A stretch of DNA of 64,000 nt from Deminuibacter soli (GCF_003412455.1 NZ_QTJU01000003.1:124001-188000); one strand, 5' to 3'; counted from the stretch's first letter, positions 17,865 to 26,115 are shown. The notes: generated by a model from the sequence alone, not told the origin. Numbers and translations: made by a program.

Positions 17865-18191
17865 ATGATAAACAGCAAAACACATGTAGAGGCATTGGTT
17901 GGCTGCATTACGGCCTGTACAGATTGCGCCGGTATTTGTGTGAATGAGGGGAAAATGCTCGACGGTTGCATGCGGCTGAGTATGCAATGCATCAGTATTT
18001 GCCAGTCGCTGATACAGTTTATTGCCACTGGCAGCAGCTTTGTTAAACAATTATCTGCCCTTTGTGCTGAAGTATGCATGGCCTGTGCAAAGGAATGCAG
18101 CAGGCACGATGAACCCGGATGCCGCCAATGCATGAATGCCTGTATGGATTGCGCCACAGTGAATAATAGTTTTGCCGCATCAGTATTGTAA
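17865..18191 (+). CDS. Cys-rich four-helix-bundle protein (DUF326 / copper-storage type)
   Basis: This 108-residue protein has 15 cysteines spaced along predicted helices (CITACTDCAGIC, CAEVCMACAKEC, CRQCMNACMDC). This matches the DUF326 four-helix family, whose characterised relatives are copper-storage (Csp) proteins that hold many Cu(I) ions inside the bundle. No signal peptide is seen, so it would be cytosolic. The ATG at 17865 is chosen over an earlier start at 17832 that would add a non-family leader. It lies between two oppositely oriented two-component systems, followed after 20 bases by a small acidic protein. Confidence 0.85.
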   Translation: MINSKTHVEALVGCITACTDCAGICVNEGKMLDGCMRLSMQCISICQSLIQFIATGSSFVKQLSALCAEVCMACAKECSRHDEPGCRQCMNACMDCATVNNSFAASVL

Positions 18192-18211
18192 ACACTATAA
18201 AATATATAACC

Positions 18212-18502
18212 ATGTCAACCGTGAATTACGCCGACAAAGTTTTTGTACGCACATTTACCCATGAGGGCAAGAAATTATACGCCAGCTTTCATCCGGAGGT
18301 TATTATTGACCGGGATGAATATGAAACCACAGGCCGTTATTTGGTGGTATTGCTGCATCCTACGTTGGGACTTGAATCTTTTTACCTGAATTATCATAAC
18401 GAAGCACAGCGCTGGCTGATTGATGACAATGCGCCTGAAATAGTGGAAGACGAATTGCTGGAATGGCTGGGCAACCAGGTAGAAACACCCAAGGCTGCCT
18501 GA
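18212..18502 (+). CDS. Small hypothetical protein downstream of DUF326 gene
   Basis: I do not recognise this 96-residue soluble, acidic protein. It has alternating polar and hydrophobic text (KVFVRTFTHEGKKLYASF, GRYLVVLLHPTLGLESFYLNY) that suggests beta strands, and an acidic C-terminus. It starts 20 bases after the Cys-rich gene on the same strand and shares its terminator, so the two are probably co-transcribed. Confidence 0.65.
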   Translation: MSTVNYADKVFVRTFTHEGKKLYASFHPEVIIDRDEYETTGRYLVVLLHPTLGLESFYLNYHNEAQRWLIDDNAPEIVEDELLEWLGNQVETPKAA

Positions 18503-18509
18503 TAAAAGA

Positions 18510-18540
18510 AACGCCACCCGGAAGGTGGCGTTGCCGTTTT
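18510..18540. terminator. Bidirectional terminator between convergent genes
   Basis: AACGCCACC at 18510-18518 pairs with GGTGGCGTT at 18524-18532, followed by GCCGTTTTA. It separates the small hypothetical gene from the convergent response regulator. Confidence 0.75.
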
Positions 18541-18542
18541 AT

Positions 18543-19970
18543 TCAGATCCCGAATTCTTTTAATTTATTGTACAGGGTTTTCCTGTCTATCTTCAGCAGC
18601 CTTGCTGCTTTTGCCTTGTTGTTGTTTACCCTTTGCAGGATGGATTTGATGATATTGTATTCGATACGTGCTGCCGTGCTTTTCAGCTCAAAGTTTTCTT
18701 CCAGCGACCGGTCAGACAGTTCTTCGATATTGATCATTTTTGCGTTGGCAATACCTGCGCCCTGCACCAGGTGTTGTATGCCGGGCATATGGGCAGTAAT
18801 TTCAGCAGGCATCATGCTGCCGGTGAGTATATCGCCATCGCAAAGCAGGGCCATGCGGCGTATTACATTTTTCATTTCACGCAGGTTGCCCGGCCAGTTG
18901 TACTGCATAAAAATCTGCACCAGTTCATCGTCAAATCCTTTGATATTTTTACCCAGTTCTGCATTGGCATGTGCCAGGAAGAAACGGGCGAAATGCATCA
19001 GGTCGTCCTGGCGTTTGCGCAGCGGCGGTATATCGAGTGTGAACTCATTAAAGCGATGGTATAAATCTTCCCTGAATGTGCCGCGCTGGTAGGCATCTTT
19101 CAGGTTTTCATTTGAAGCTACTAAAATGCGCACATCTACGGATATTTCTTTGGTATCGCCGATGCGTTTGAATTTGCGTTCCTGAATTACTCGCAGCAGG
19201 CTGGCCTGTACATCGTAGGAGAGGTTGCCTATTTCATCAAGAAAGATGGTACCGCCATTTGCCATTTCAAAATGCCCCACTTTATCTGTTACAGCACCGG
19301 TAAATGAGCCTTTGATATGCCCAAACAATTCACTTGCGGCCAGTTCTTTCGACAGTGTGCCGCAATCGAGCGCTACAAAGGGCGCATCTTTTCTTTTGCT
19401 CAATGCATGAATATTACGGGCCATCACTTCTTTACCTGTGCCGCTTTCGCCATACAGGATAACGCTGTAGTTGGTAGGAGCTATCAGTTCTATCTGGCGT
19501 TTTAATTCCAGTGCAAGTGGTGAATTGCCTTTGAATATTTCTTCCGGCGGCGGGGCCGCTGCCGTACCGGCGTTTGCCTCTTTCTTTTCCCTGGTACCGT
19601 TGGAATAGGCGTGTGTATTGGGCTGGTTTAAAACCGCGATAATTTCATCGGGTATCAGTGGTTTAGTAATATAATCCAGGGCGCCGTTTTTAATGGCCTG
19701 CACAGCGATTTTCGTATCAGAATAACCGGTGATGATAATAAAGTGCACCTGCTCGTTAATGCTTTTGATTTCCTGCAAAACATCACAGCCATTTTTATCC
19801 CCCAGTTTAAAATCACAGATCACAATATTAAAATCGTTCTGCTCCCTGAATTTCTTAATGCCTGCTGCTGCGGAATAGGCTACGTCTGTGGCAAAGCCGT
19901 TCTTTTCCAGGAAGCCTGCAAGCAGTTTGCAAATCTGGATATCATCATCTATGATCAGAATTTTTTTCAT
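18543..19970 (-). CDS. Sigma54-dependent response regulator, NtrC family (second)
   Basis: This 475-residue regulator has a receiver domain (Asp8-10, phospho-acceptor Asp53, Lys103) and an unusual Ala/Pro-rich linker (about 126-143). The AAA+ domain has Walker A GESGTGK at 174-180 and Walker B TIFLDE at 241-246. The sigma54 contact loop reads GSFTGA. The C-terminal Fis-type helix-turn-helix ends RLLKIDRKTLYNKLKEFGI. The kinase gene at 20224-21621 lies upstream on the same strand and is its likely partner. Target promoters are not evident in the window. Confidence 0.92.
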   Translation of the reverse strand: MKKILIIDDDIQICKLLAGFLEKNGFATDVAYSAAAGIKKFREQNDFNIVICDFKLGDKNGCDVLQEIKSINEQVHFIIITGYSDTKIAVQAIKNGALDYITKPLIPDEIIAVLNQPNTHAYSNGTREKKEANAGTAAAPPPEEIFKGNSPLALELKRQIELIAPTNYSVILYGESGTGKEVMARNIHALSKRKDAPFVALDCGTLSKELAASELFGHIKGSFTGAVTDKVGHFEMANGGTIFLDEIGNLSYDVQASLLRVIQERKFKRIGDTKEISVDVRILVASNENLKDAYQRGTFREDLYHRFNEFTLDIPPLRKRQDDLMHFARFFLAHANAELGKNIKGFDDELVQIFMQYNWPGNLREMKNVIRRMALLCDGDILTGSMMPAEITAHMPGIQHLVQGAGIANAKMINIEELSDRSLEENFELKSTAARIEYNIIKSILQRVNNNKAKAARLLKIDRKTLYNKLKEFGI

Positions 19971-20223
19971 TAAAACTCCTCTTGTTTGGTGGTTATATGG
20001 TTAGATAGCGGGAGGAGAGTTGAATAGCTTAAAGGCAAAGGTTGACGTATTGCAATCGGGAGGATGAATATAAAGATATTATTATTTCCCTAGCATTCCA
20101 ACAGTTGCAAGGCCGCATTTTAACAAACAATTCAATGCCGGCGCGGCTTTGGCTGTGGTAGTTTTTCCCCAGACTGAAGCTTGGCTTTTATAAGCTGATA
20201 TTGAATGGATATGACTATTTAAA

Positions 20224-21621
20224 TTAATCCTTTGCAAAATCAAGCACCAGGTGAAACGTTGTGCCAACACCGGGTTTACTCACAACACTTATATCTCCCT
20301 TATGGTTTAAAATAATATTGCGGGTATTGGTTAATCCCAATCCGATGCCTTGTGTTTTGGTGGTAAAATACGGGTCAAACAACTTGTTCAGTGCTTCTTC
20401 TTCCATACCTGCACCATTATCGGTAACACTGATGGCGCAACGATGGTTTACCGTGCCTGTTTTCAGTATCAGCTCGCCGCGGCCCGCTTCCATGGCATCT
20501 ATGGCATTGATGATAATATTCAGGAGGGCGATTTTCAGTTTCTCTTTGTCGGCCCATATTGCGCATACATGCTCCCCGTAATCCCTGATAACATTGATCT
20601 GCTTCAATTGCAGGCTGTTTTGTGCATTGTCAAGTGCTTCATCAATCAGTGTATCAATGTTTACTTTACTGAAATCCAGTTCCTGGAAACGGGTAGAATC
20701 AAGCAGGTCGGTGATCATCTGGTTAATGCGTTCAGAGCTGCTTTGTATAATCTGCAGCATGTCTTTGTGCTGCCTTAGTTCAACATCCTTTGCAAGATGT
20801 GCGGCAGCGAGGTTGATATTGGTTAACGGGTTACGTATTTCATGTGCAATGGTACGCGCTACGCGCCCTGTAGCAGAAAACTTTTCATTGCCGCGCAGGG
20901 TGCGTAATTCTTCATTCGCATGTTTAAGATCAATGATGCGTTTTTTTAGCTGTTCCTGGTAATTGAAAGTCTTCATGTCTGCCCGGTGTTTCGCACTGTT
21001 TTCCTTGTTGTAAATGAACAGTGAGTAGCTTACCAGCGTAATTACCAGCACCAGTGAGGTAATGTTTATTTTCTTTACCAGGTCGTTGTAATACATCAGC
21101 CGGTTCATTTTCTTGTCCAGCTCGGTTTCTTCAATGTCCTGGATCAGGTTGAGGTGACCGGTGATTTCATCTACAGTTTTGTTTTCCTGTTCACTGATGT
21201 CTTCCAGCTTTTCAGACACCTGGCCTGTATTGTTATAGGCGCTCATCCCTTTCCTTGCCAATGTAAATTCCTGTTGCAGCAATTGTTGTATGGTGCGCAG
21301 GTGTTCGGTGTAACTGGCGTTGTACGAAAGCGTACCCAGCAGGGCATGCAAACTGCTGTCTGCCTGCTGCCTGGAATAGTTGTATGGCTGCTGCCTGGTG
21401 CCGCCTGTTTTCAGGATATACCCCCTGTAAGAACTGCGCAGGTCTTTTACCGCAGCAGAAAACCCGGATAACTGCCGGATGATGGTATTGTTATAGTTCA
21501 CCAGTTTTATCTGGCGCAACAGTTTATTGGTCGTAACAATGGATATCAAAAAGGCAAGGGCCAGTAACAGGAAACAGGCTACAAAGCCCGAGCGCACCCT
21601 GCTTTCAAGTTTAAACTTCAT
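20224..21621 (-). CDS. Sensor histidine kinase with CHASE3-like sensor domain
   Basis: This 465-residue kinase has membrane segments at about 13-30 and 185-204. They enclose a roughly 155-residue helical extracytoplasmic domain that looks like CHASE3 (LRSSYRGYILKTGG is the kind of conserved core seen there). The cytoplasmic part has a coiled coil, then His260 in TIAHEIRNPLTNINLAA, the N box NIIINAIDAM and G boxes DNGAGM and GIGLGLTNTRNII. It stands 253 bases upstream of the response regulator. That gap contains no recognisable gene. Confidence 0.9.
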   Translation of the reverse strand: MKFKLESRVRSGFVACFLLLALAFLISIVTTNKLLRQIKLVNYNNTIIRQLSGFSAAVKDLRSSYRGYILKTGGTRQQPYNYSRQQADSSLHALLGTLSYNASYTEHLRTIQQLLQQEFTLARKGMSAYNNTGQVSEKLEDISEQENKTVDEITGHLNLIQDIEETELDKKMNRLMYYNDLVKKINITSLVLVITLVSYSLFIYNKENSAKHRADMKTFNYQEQLKKRIIDLKHANEELRTLRGNEKFSATGRVARTIAHEIRNPLTNINLAAAHLAKDVELRQHKDMLQIIQSSSERINQMITDLLDSTRFQELDFSKVNIDTLIDEALDNAQNSLQLKQINVIRDYGEHVCAIWADKEKLKIALLNIIINAIDAMEAGRGELILKTGTVNHRCAISVTDNGAGMEEEALNKLFDPYFTTKTQGIGLGLTNTRNIILNHKGDISVVSKPGVGTTFHLVLDFAKD

Positions 21622-21762
21622 CTGTAGAATTCTTTATACAGTTATCAAAGCGTCATTATTGCCATGCAATTCATACTCAACCCGCTAAGTGTAATTTAAG
21701 GATGGGGTATACATTTTGCGCGGTTTCCAGGAGTTCATTAACCCTTTAAAGTGTCCTGGCAT

Positions 21763-22239
21763 ATGAAGTCCCTCTACCTGGGTCACCACCCGCAAAATAC
21801 GCAGTTGGGTAAAGCCCTGCGCGGCTTATCGTTTAACCTGGCCTGCATCCACAAATTATTCCTGGAAGATGCCCAAACAATGGCGAGCCAGCAGCTTGCA
21901 CTGGCTATATTGGATCTGGCTACCTTCACCAAACAATCGTACAGGGAATTAGTTTCTGAAATTCAGATGATTGAGCGCAAACCGTATACCAAAGACCAGG
22001 CTTCGTTTTGCGGGCCTAAATGGAATGGAATACATGCTTTGAGCGCCCGTACGGTAAACGGCAGTGCGGTGGTAAAACACTGTGCAGTACTCGAAAAGCT
22101 GGTAATTGATGCATACCAGCGCCTTTTAAAGGACAATAACAGGTGTGCACATGTGAAATCATTGCTGGAGCACCAGTTAAACGGGTTCCGTTACGGGCTG
22201 GCCCGCTTACAGCTGCTGGGTGATGTGGTATTTAGTTGA
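21763..22239 (+). CDS. Hypothetical helical protein
   Basis: I do not recognise this 158-residue protein with confidence. It has no signal peptide, is basic, and is predicted all-helical (KALRGLSFNLACIHKLFLEDA, LAILDLATFTKQSYRELVSEIQ). The helix pattern and length resemble the four-helix PA2169-type protein at 25384, but I see no shared motif. An earlier in-frame GTG at 21751 is possible; the ATG at 21763 is preferred. It is divergent from the histidine kinase gene and is followed directly by a terminator. Confidence 0.6.
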   Translation: MKSLYLGHHPQNTQLGKALRGLSFNLACIHKLFLEDAQTMASQQLALAILDLATFTKQSYRELVSEIQMIERKPYTKDQASFCGPKWNGIHALSARTVNGSAVVKHCAVLEKLVIDAYQRLLKDNNRCAHVKSLLEHQLNGFRYGLARLQLLGDVVFS

Positions 22240-22260
22240 GCCGCCGACAGGCGGCTTTTT
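22240..22260 (+). terminator. Terminator directly after stop codon
   Basis: GCCGCC and GGCGGC enclose a GACA loop and are followed by five T residues. The hairpin starts one base after the TGA. Confidence 0.9.
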
Positions 22261-22584
22261 CGTGGGTTTTACTTGTTTCAGGTTTCACGTTTAACGTTAC
22301 AGCATGCTAAACAGTGCACCTTAAACAAAATAAAAACAGGTCGAAAGAATTCGACCCGGTTATTGCTGAGCTATCAACCTATAAGAAATTGGGGAATTTA
22401 TAATGCTGAAGAAAAACAATTACTGCTGTGGTTGTAAGCAGCTTCATAGCCCATAACCTTAAATTGCATGCCAATTTTATCGCTGCCTTGATAGGCGCTG
22501 TAACGCTGGTTTTAATGGAATAATCATATGCAAATATTCTACACATGTAGCGGCCCATCTACAGCAACTGTGAATTTTGCCTGA
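22261..22584 (-). other. Intergenic region with a minus-strand hairpin terminator
   Basis: No convincing gene is seen. A family E word GTTTAACGTT is at 22289-22298. The hairpin GGTCGAA-AGAA-TTCGACC at 22339-22356 is followed on the minus strand by a T-rich tract, so it reads as a terminator 230 bases beyond the Ku gene. The minus strand between them has only very short open frames (one of 18 codons ends close to the hairpin) and could be a long 3' untranslated region or a small RNA. Confidence 0.45.
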
Positions 22585-23358
22585 TCAGGATGCTTTCTTG
22601 CGCTTGCCCAGGCTGGCTTTCAGCTGTTCCATTAAATCGGTGGTTTGCTTGTGCACCACGCGCAATACAGTGGCTTTGGGTTTTGCCCCTTTGGCCTTGG
22701 CCTTAATCAGCTTCATCAGCTCATCGCTGTAAGTATCTTTGTACGCGCTGATATCAAATTTTTCAGACATCTGCTCAATTAACGCCAGCGCCATTTTCAG
22801 TTCCCCCGGTTTGATGGTGTTTTTTGCAGGCAGTGTAATATCTTTGGTACTGCGTATTTCGCTGTGGAAACGGATTTTATTTACCATAAGTATGTTTTCA
22901 TGCACTTTTACCACGGCCAGGTTTTCCTTGTTGCGCAATACAAAGCTGCCTACACCAGCCATGCCTGTCTTTTTCAGGGCCTCCATCAGCAGCATATAGG
23001 GTTTACCGCCGCTTTTGTCAGGTTCCAGGTAATAAGCTGTATCGTAATAAATGCTGTCTATTTCACTTTCTTTTACAAACTGGAACAATTCAATTCTTTT
23101 GGTCTTTTCCGGGCTGGCGGCTGCAAAATCATCGTCTGTTAAAACCACGTATTTGCCATTCAGGTCGTATCCTTTTACAATATTGCCCCAGGCTACTTCC
23201 TTGCCGGTATGTTCGTTTACACGTTTAAAGTGAATGCGCGCATGGTCTTTTTTGTCGAGCATATCAAAGTCTAATGTGCTGCTTTCGGTAGCGCTGTAGA
23301 GTTTTACGGGAATAGTCACCAGTCCGAAACCGATGGCCCCTGTCCAGATTGATCGCAT
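22585..23358 (-). CDS. ku: Ku protein (non-homologous end joining)
   Basis: Ku forms a ring dimer around broken DNA ends and recruits the ligase LigD. The 257-residue protein starts MRSIWTGAIGFGLVTIPVKLYSAT and keeps the family text (RIHFKRVNEHTGKEVAWGNIVKGYDL, YYLEPDKSGGKPYMLLMEALKKTG, FHSEIRS), ending in a Lys-rich tail (SLGKRKKAS) as in many bacterial Ku proteins. No ligD is in the window. The gene starts 30 bases after the SDR stop codon, so the two are likely one transcript. Confidence 0.95.
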   Translation of the reverse strand: MRSIWTGAIGFGLVTIPVKLYSATESSTLDFDMLDKKDHARIHFKRVNEHTGKEVAWGNIVKGYDLNGKYVVLTDDDFAAASPEKTKRIELFQFVKESEIDSIYYDTAYYLEPDKSGGKPYMLLMEALKKTGMAGVGSFVLRNKENLAVVKVHENILMVNKIRFHSEIRSTKDITLPAKNTIKPGELKMALALIEQMSEKFDISAYKDTYSDELMKLIKAKAKGAKPKATVLRVVHKQTTDLMEQLKASLGKRKKAS

Positions 23359-23388
23359 AGCATTTGATTTTTGGGTGTACTGTTATGC

Positions 23389-24252
23389 TTATCCATTAAC
23401 AATTTCCCCGCCATTCGGGTGTAAAAACTGCCCTGTCATGTAAGAAGAATCCCTGCTGGCCAGAAAAAGGTAGCTGGGCGCCACTTCTATGGGTTCGCCG
23501 GGTCGCTCCATGGGGGCCTCGCTGCCGTGTTGCGCAACTCTTTCCTCATTAAAGCTGGCAATGATCAGCGGCGTCCAGATAGGGCCGGGCGCAACGCCGT
23601 TTACACGTATTTTGTTTTTAACGAGGTGACTGGCCAGGCTGCGGGTAAACGATACAATGGCGCCCTTGGTGGCCGCATAATCCAGCAGGCTGGCACTGCC
23701 CCGGTAAGCGGTAACAGAAGAGGTATTAATGATAGACGCCCCTTCGGGCATATGTTTTACCGCGTGTTTTACCATCCAGAACATCGAAAATACATTGGTA
23801 CGGAAGGTGAGTTCCATTTTTCCTGTATCCAGTTCTGCTACTTCAGGCGTTTCATAGTGAATGCCGGCATTGTTCACAAGTACATCAATGCGGCCATACC
23901 TGTCTATTACCTGCTGCACGGCATCGTGGCAAAAGCTTTCTGTGCTTACATCCCCGGCTATGGCGAGACAGGTTTTGCTGTATTTCTTTTCGATCAGGTG
24001 TTTGGTATCAGATGCATCGGCCGTTTCATTGAGGTACACAATGGCAATGTCTGCACCTTCTTTGGCAAACAATAACGCTACTGCCTTGCCTATACCGCTG
24101 TCCCCGCCTGTGATCAACGCAATTTTATTGCTGAGTTTGCCGCTTCCGGGATCGTTATTGTCTGTAACGGGCAATGGTTTCATTTTCTTTTCTGTGCCTG
24201 GCCGTTCCTGTGTTTGGGGTATGTTCAGGTTCTTTTTGGTTTCATTTTTCAT
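23389..24252 (-). CDS. SDR family oxidoreductase (glucose-dehydrogenase-like, YghA/YhdG type)
   Basis: This is a 287-residue short-chain dehydrogenase. A Pro/Lys-rich leader (about 1-35) precedes the Rossmann motif TGGDSGIGKAVA. The NNAG motif, catalytic Ser (INTSSVTAY), Tyr-x-x-x-Lys (YAATKGA) and the PGPIWTPL segment follow. The long leader with two-step KPLPVTDNND text is typical of the general-stress SDRs of this group. A longer frame to 24468 exists, but the ATG at 24252 begins the family leader. It precedes ku, and stress-linked SDRs next to repair genes suggest co-expression under stress; this is inference. Confidence 0.88.
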   Translation of the reverse strand: MKNETKKNLNIPQTQERPGTEKKMKPLPVTDNNDPGSGKLSNKIALITGGDSGIGKAVALLFAKEGADIAIVYLNETADASDTKHLIEKKYSKTCLAIAGDVSTESFCHDAVQQVIDRYGRIDVLVNNAGIHYETPEVAELDTGKMELTFRTNVFSMFWMVKHAVKHMPEGASIINTSSVTAYRGSASLLDYAATKGAIVSFTRSLASHLVKNKIRVNGVAPGPIWTPLIIASFNEERVAQHGSEAPMERPGEPIEVAPSYLFLASRDSSYMTGQFLHPNGGEIVNG

Positions 24253-24484
24253 AGCATGGGCTTTGGCAGGGTAGGGAAAAAAACATACCGTTTTAAACCC
24301 TTGCCGTGCAGCAGCTGCAGTGTAGAAAATCGGCACATGGCCATGCCTGTTCAATGCCCGTATTGAGGCGATAAAACAGCCATCGGGCACGGGCTGCAAT
24401 TTAACAGCATAATATCCCGGTTTGGCATGAATTAGGAACAGGTTACCGGTACACCCTTTTGCAAACAAATAAATCCAAAGTATT

Positions 24485-24652
24485 ATGGCAGTAAAAAAGA
24501 AAACAGCAAAACAGGCAACTGTTCATCCTGAAAAGGCTGCCAGTCAAAACGAAGAAGCGCTGCGTTACCCGCACGGTCGTTTTGATACGGTGGCCTTATC
24601 CAAGCGGGGCGTTACGAAACCGAAAAAGACACCATTGGCTGCCAGGGACTAA
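24485..24652 (+). CDS. Small Lys-rich protein, 55 residues
   Basis: The frame starts MAVKKKTAKQATVHPEKAA and ends KPKKTPLAARD. The N-terminal third is Lys/Ala-rich like a histone-H1-type or nucleoid peptide, while the middle (RYPHGRFDTVALSKRG) is not. I know no family for it. It is divergent from the SDR-ku operon and has a clean terminator downstream at 24714, and its codon use fits the neighbours. The small size makes it easy to miss. Confidence that it is a real gene is moderate. Confidence 0.6.
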   Translation: MAVKKKTAKQATVHPEKAASQNEEALRYPHGRFDTVALSKRGVTKPKKTPLAARD

Positions 24653-24713
24653 ATATCATCTCTGGCCAGTTTAATCTTTGTTCATAAGTATCCGTTTATG
24701 CATTTGTCTAGTG

Positions 24714-24743
24714 AAAAAGAGCCTTTTCCAGGGCTCTTTTATT
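24714..24743. terminator. Bidirectional terminator
   Basis: AAAGAGCC at 24716-24723 pairs with GGCTCTTT at 24732-24739, with A residues before and T residues after. Confidence 0.8.
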
Positions 24744-24797
24744 GTTCGCTGCAATGTAATCTGGCAGGCACTTTGAAACAATAAACAAAACATATTT

Positions 24798-25262
24798 ATG
24801 AACGCAAACATGCATAAGCGTTTTATGCAGATGGCGATTGACTTATCACAGTTTGCCATTGACAGTAAAACAGGCGGGCCATTCGGGGCTATTATTGTAA
24901 AGCAGGATAAAATAGTAGGCTGTTCATCCAACGGCGTTTTTCTGCACAACGATCCTACGGCGCATGCGGAGATGCTGGCCATACGTAATGCCTGCAGTAA
25001 TCTGAAGACTATTGATTTATCCGGTTGTGTTATTTATTCCTCGGCCGAGCCTTGCCCCATGTGTACTGCAGCCATTTACTGGAGCAAGATAGACCGCATT
25101 TATTACGCCAACAGCGAAGAAGAATCATTGAAATATGGCTTTTATGATAAGGAGATCCTGGAAGAGCTGCGCAAGCCCAAAAGCAGGCGCACCATTAAAA
25201 GTCAGCGCATCGTTAATGCAAAGGCGCTCGAAATTTTTGAACGTGCCTTGAAGAGTTACTGA
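24798..25262 (+). CDS. guaD: Guanine deaminase (cytidine-deaminase fold)
   Basis: This 154-residue zinc enzyme of the CDA superfamily has the motifs PTAHAEMLAIR (His and catalytic Glu) and SSAEPCPMCTAAIYW (two Cys). The C-terminal text YGFYDKEILEELRKPKSRRTI parallels the region conserved in Bacillus-type guanine deaminase (GFDDxxIYKE..KP.EER). That points to guanine to xanthine plus ammonia rather than tRNA or cytosine deamination. The length also fits. It follows a terminator, so it probably has its own promoter. Confidence 0.82.
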   Translation: MNANMHKRFMQMAIDLSQFAIDSKTGGPFGAIIVKQDKIVGCSSNGVFLHNDPTAHAEMLAIRNACSNLKTIDLSGCVIYSSAEPCPMCTAAIYWSKIDRIYYANSEEESLKYGFYDKEILEELRKPKSRRTIKSQRIVNAKALEIFERALKSY

Positions 25263-25266
25263 GATC

Positions 25267-25293
25267 GTTTAACGTTGGGACGTTTAAAGTTAC
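25267..25293. repeat. Intergenic repeat, family E (GTTTAACGTT)
   Basis: GTTTAACGTTGGGACGTTTA stands 5 bases after the guanine deaminase stop codon. The same ten-base word GTTTAACGTT occurs at 22289-22298 and 48197-48206, also downstream of stop codons. Confidence 0.45.
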
Positions 25294-25383
25294 GGCGTGG
25301 AAGCATTATTGATGAGGAGTGGCAGGGTAATTGAAATTATAATAAGATTGTATAACCATGACACCAATTTCAACTATTTACTT

Positions 25384-25860
25384 ATGAATACACCGAAGCA
25401 CGTAATTGAAATACTGAACGAGCTCATACAGATAAACAATGACCGCATTAAAGGATATGAGCAGGCGCTGAATGATACGCCGGATACAGAAACCGACCTG
25501 GTTGTACTGTTTGATAAGATGAAAACAGAAAGTGTGGAATATATCAGCCAGTTGCAGAACGCAGTTGTGCAAATGGGCGGCCAACCGGCTGCAGGCACCA
25601 CTGTTCCCGGCAAAATTTACCGCGCATGGATGGAGTTGAACATGGCATTAAACGGCTACAACCGCACGGCCCTGCTCTCGTGTTGCGCTCATGGGGAACA
25701 GGCTGCGCAAAGCGCCTATGCCGATGCGCTGGACAATGACCTTCCGCTGGATGTAAGTTCATTTATCAATGTGCAGAAGGCTGCATTGTGTTATTCGCAC
25801 GATGCGGTGCATGCATTGTGGAACGAACGCAAAACCCTTGACCAGTCTTATGTTCTCTGA
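25384..25860 (+). CDS. PA2169 family four-helix-bundle protein (DUF2383)
   Basis: This 158-residue protein has the ferritin-like helix pattern of the DUF2383/PA2169 family (ILNELIQINNDRIKGYEQALND, LFDKMKTESVEYISQLQNAV, YRAWMELNMALNG, LLSCCAHGEQAAQSAYADAL). These proteins are often stress induced; metal binding is not established. The ATG at 25384 gives the family N-terminus, while the frame upstream to 25297 is not family-like. It stands between guanine deaminase and an Asp-rich peptide, all on the plus strand. Confidence 0.85.
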   Translation: MNTPKHVIEILNELIQINNDRIKGYEQALNDTPDTETDLVVLFDKMKTESVEYISQLQNAVVQMGGQPAAGTTVPGKIYRAWMELNMALNGYNRTALLSCCAHGEQAAQSAYADALDNDLPLDVSSFINVQKAALCYSHDAVHALWNERKTLDQSYVL

Positions 25861-25888
25861 ATAATTTTCTCACCTAATATAAAAGTGT

Positions 25889-26107
25889 ATGAATACGCCA
25901 ACACAGCAACAACAGCCGCAGCAATACCCGCGGCCTGTAAATACGCGCCAGCCTGCTGACTGGCAAAACAACGACGGAGGAGATGATGACGACGATGATG
26001 ATGATGATGAACCGGAAACCGATACCACGGAGCCAACCGCACCTGAAGTGCCACAGGTTGATCCCGATACAGATACCGGTGACAATAAGAAGAAAATACC
26101 GCAATAA
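25889..26107 (+). CDS. Small Gln/Asp-rich low-complexity protein
   Basis: This is a 72-residue frame: an N-terminal Gln/Pro-rich piece (TQQQQPQQYPRP), then a run of nine Asp, then a Thr/Pro/Glu/Asp tail with VPQVDPDTDTGDNKKK. It is expected to be disordered and strongly acidic; the Asp run could bind cations. It starts 28 bases after the PA2169-type gene and ends before a terminator, which supports a real co-transcribed gene. No family known to me fits. Confidence 0.55.
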   Translation: MNTPTQQQQPQQYPRPVNTRQPADWQNNDGGDDDDDDDDDEPETDTTEPTAPEVPQVDPDTDTGDNKKKIPQ

Positions 26108-26115
26108 AAACGGGT

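Noticed and set aside
20082-20270. Minus-strand open frame of 62 codons in the gap between kinase and regulator
   Set aside because: It overlaps the end of the kinase gene and has no family text or initiation signal.
24253-24468. N-terminal extension of the SDR protein
   Set aside because: The extra residues have no family similarity and overlap the region divergent to the Lys-rich gene.
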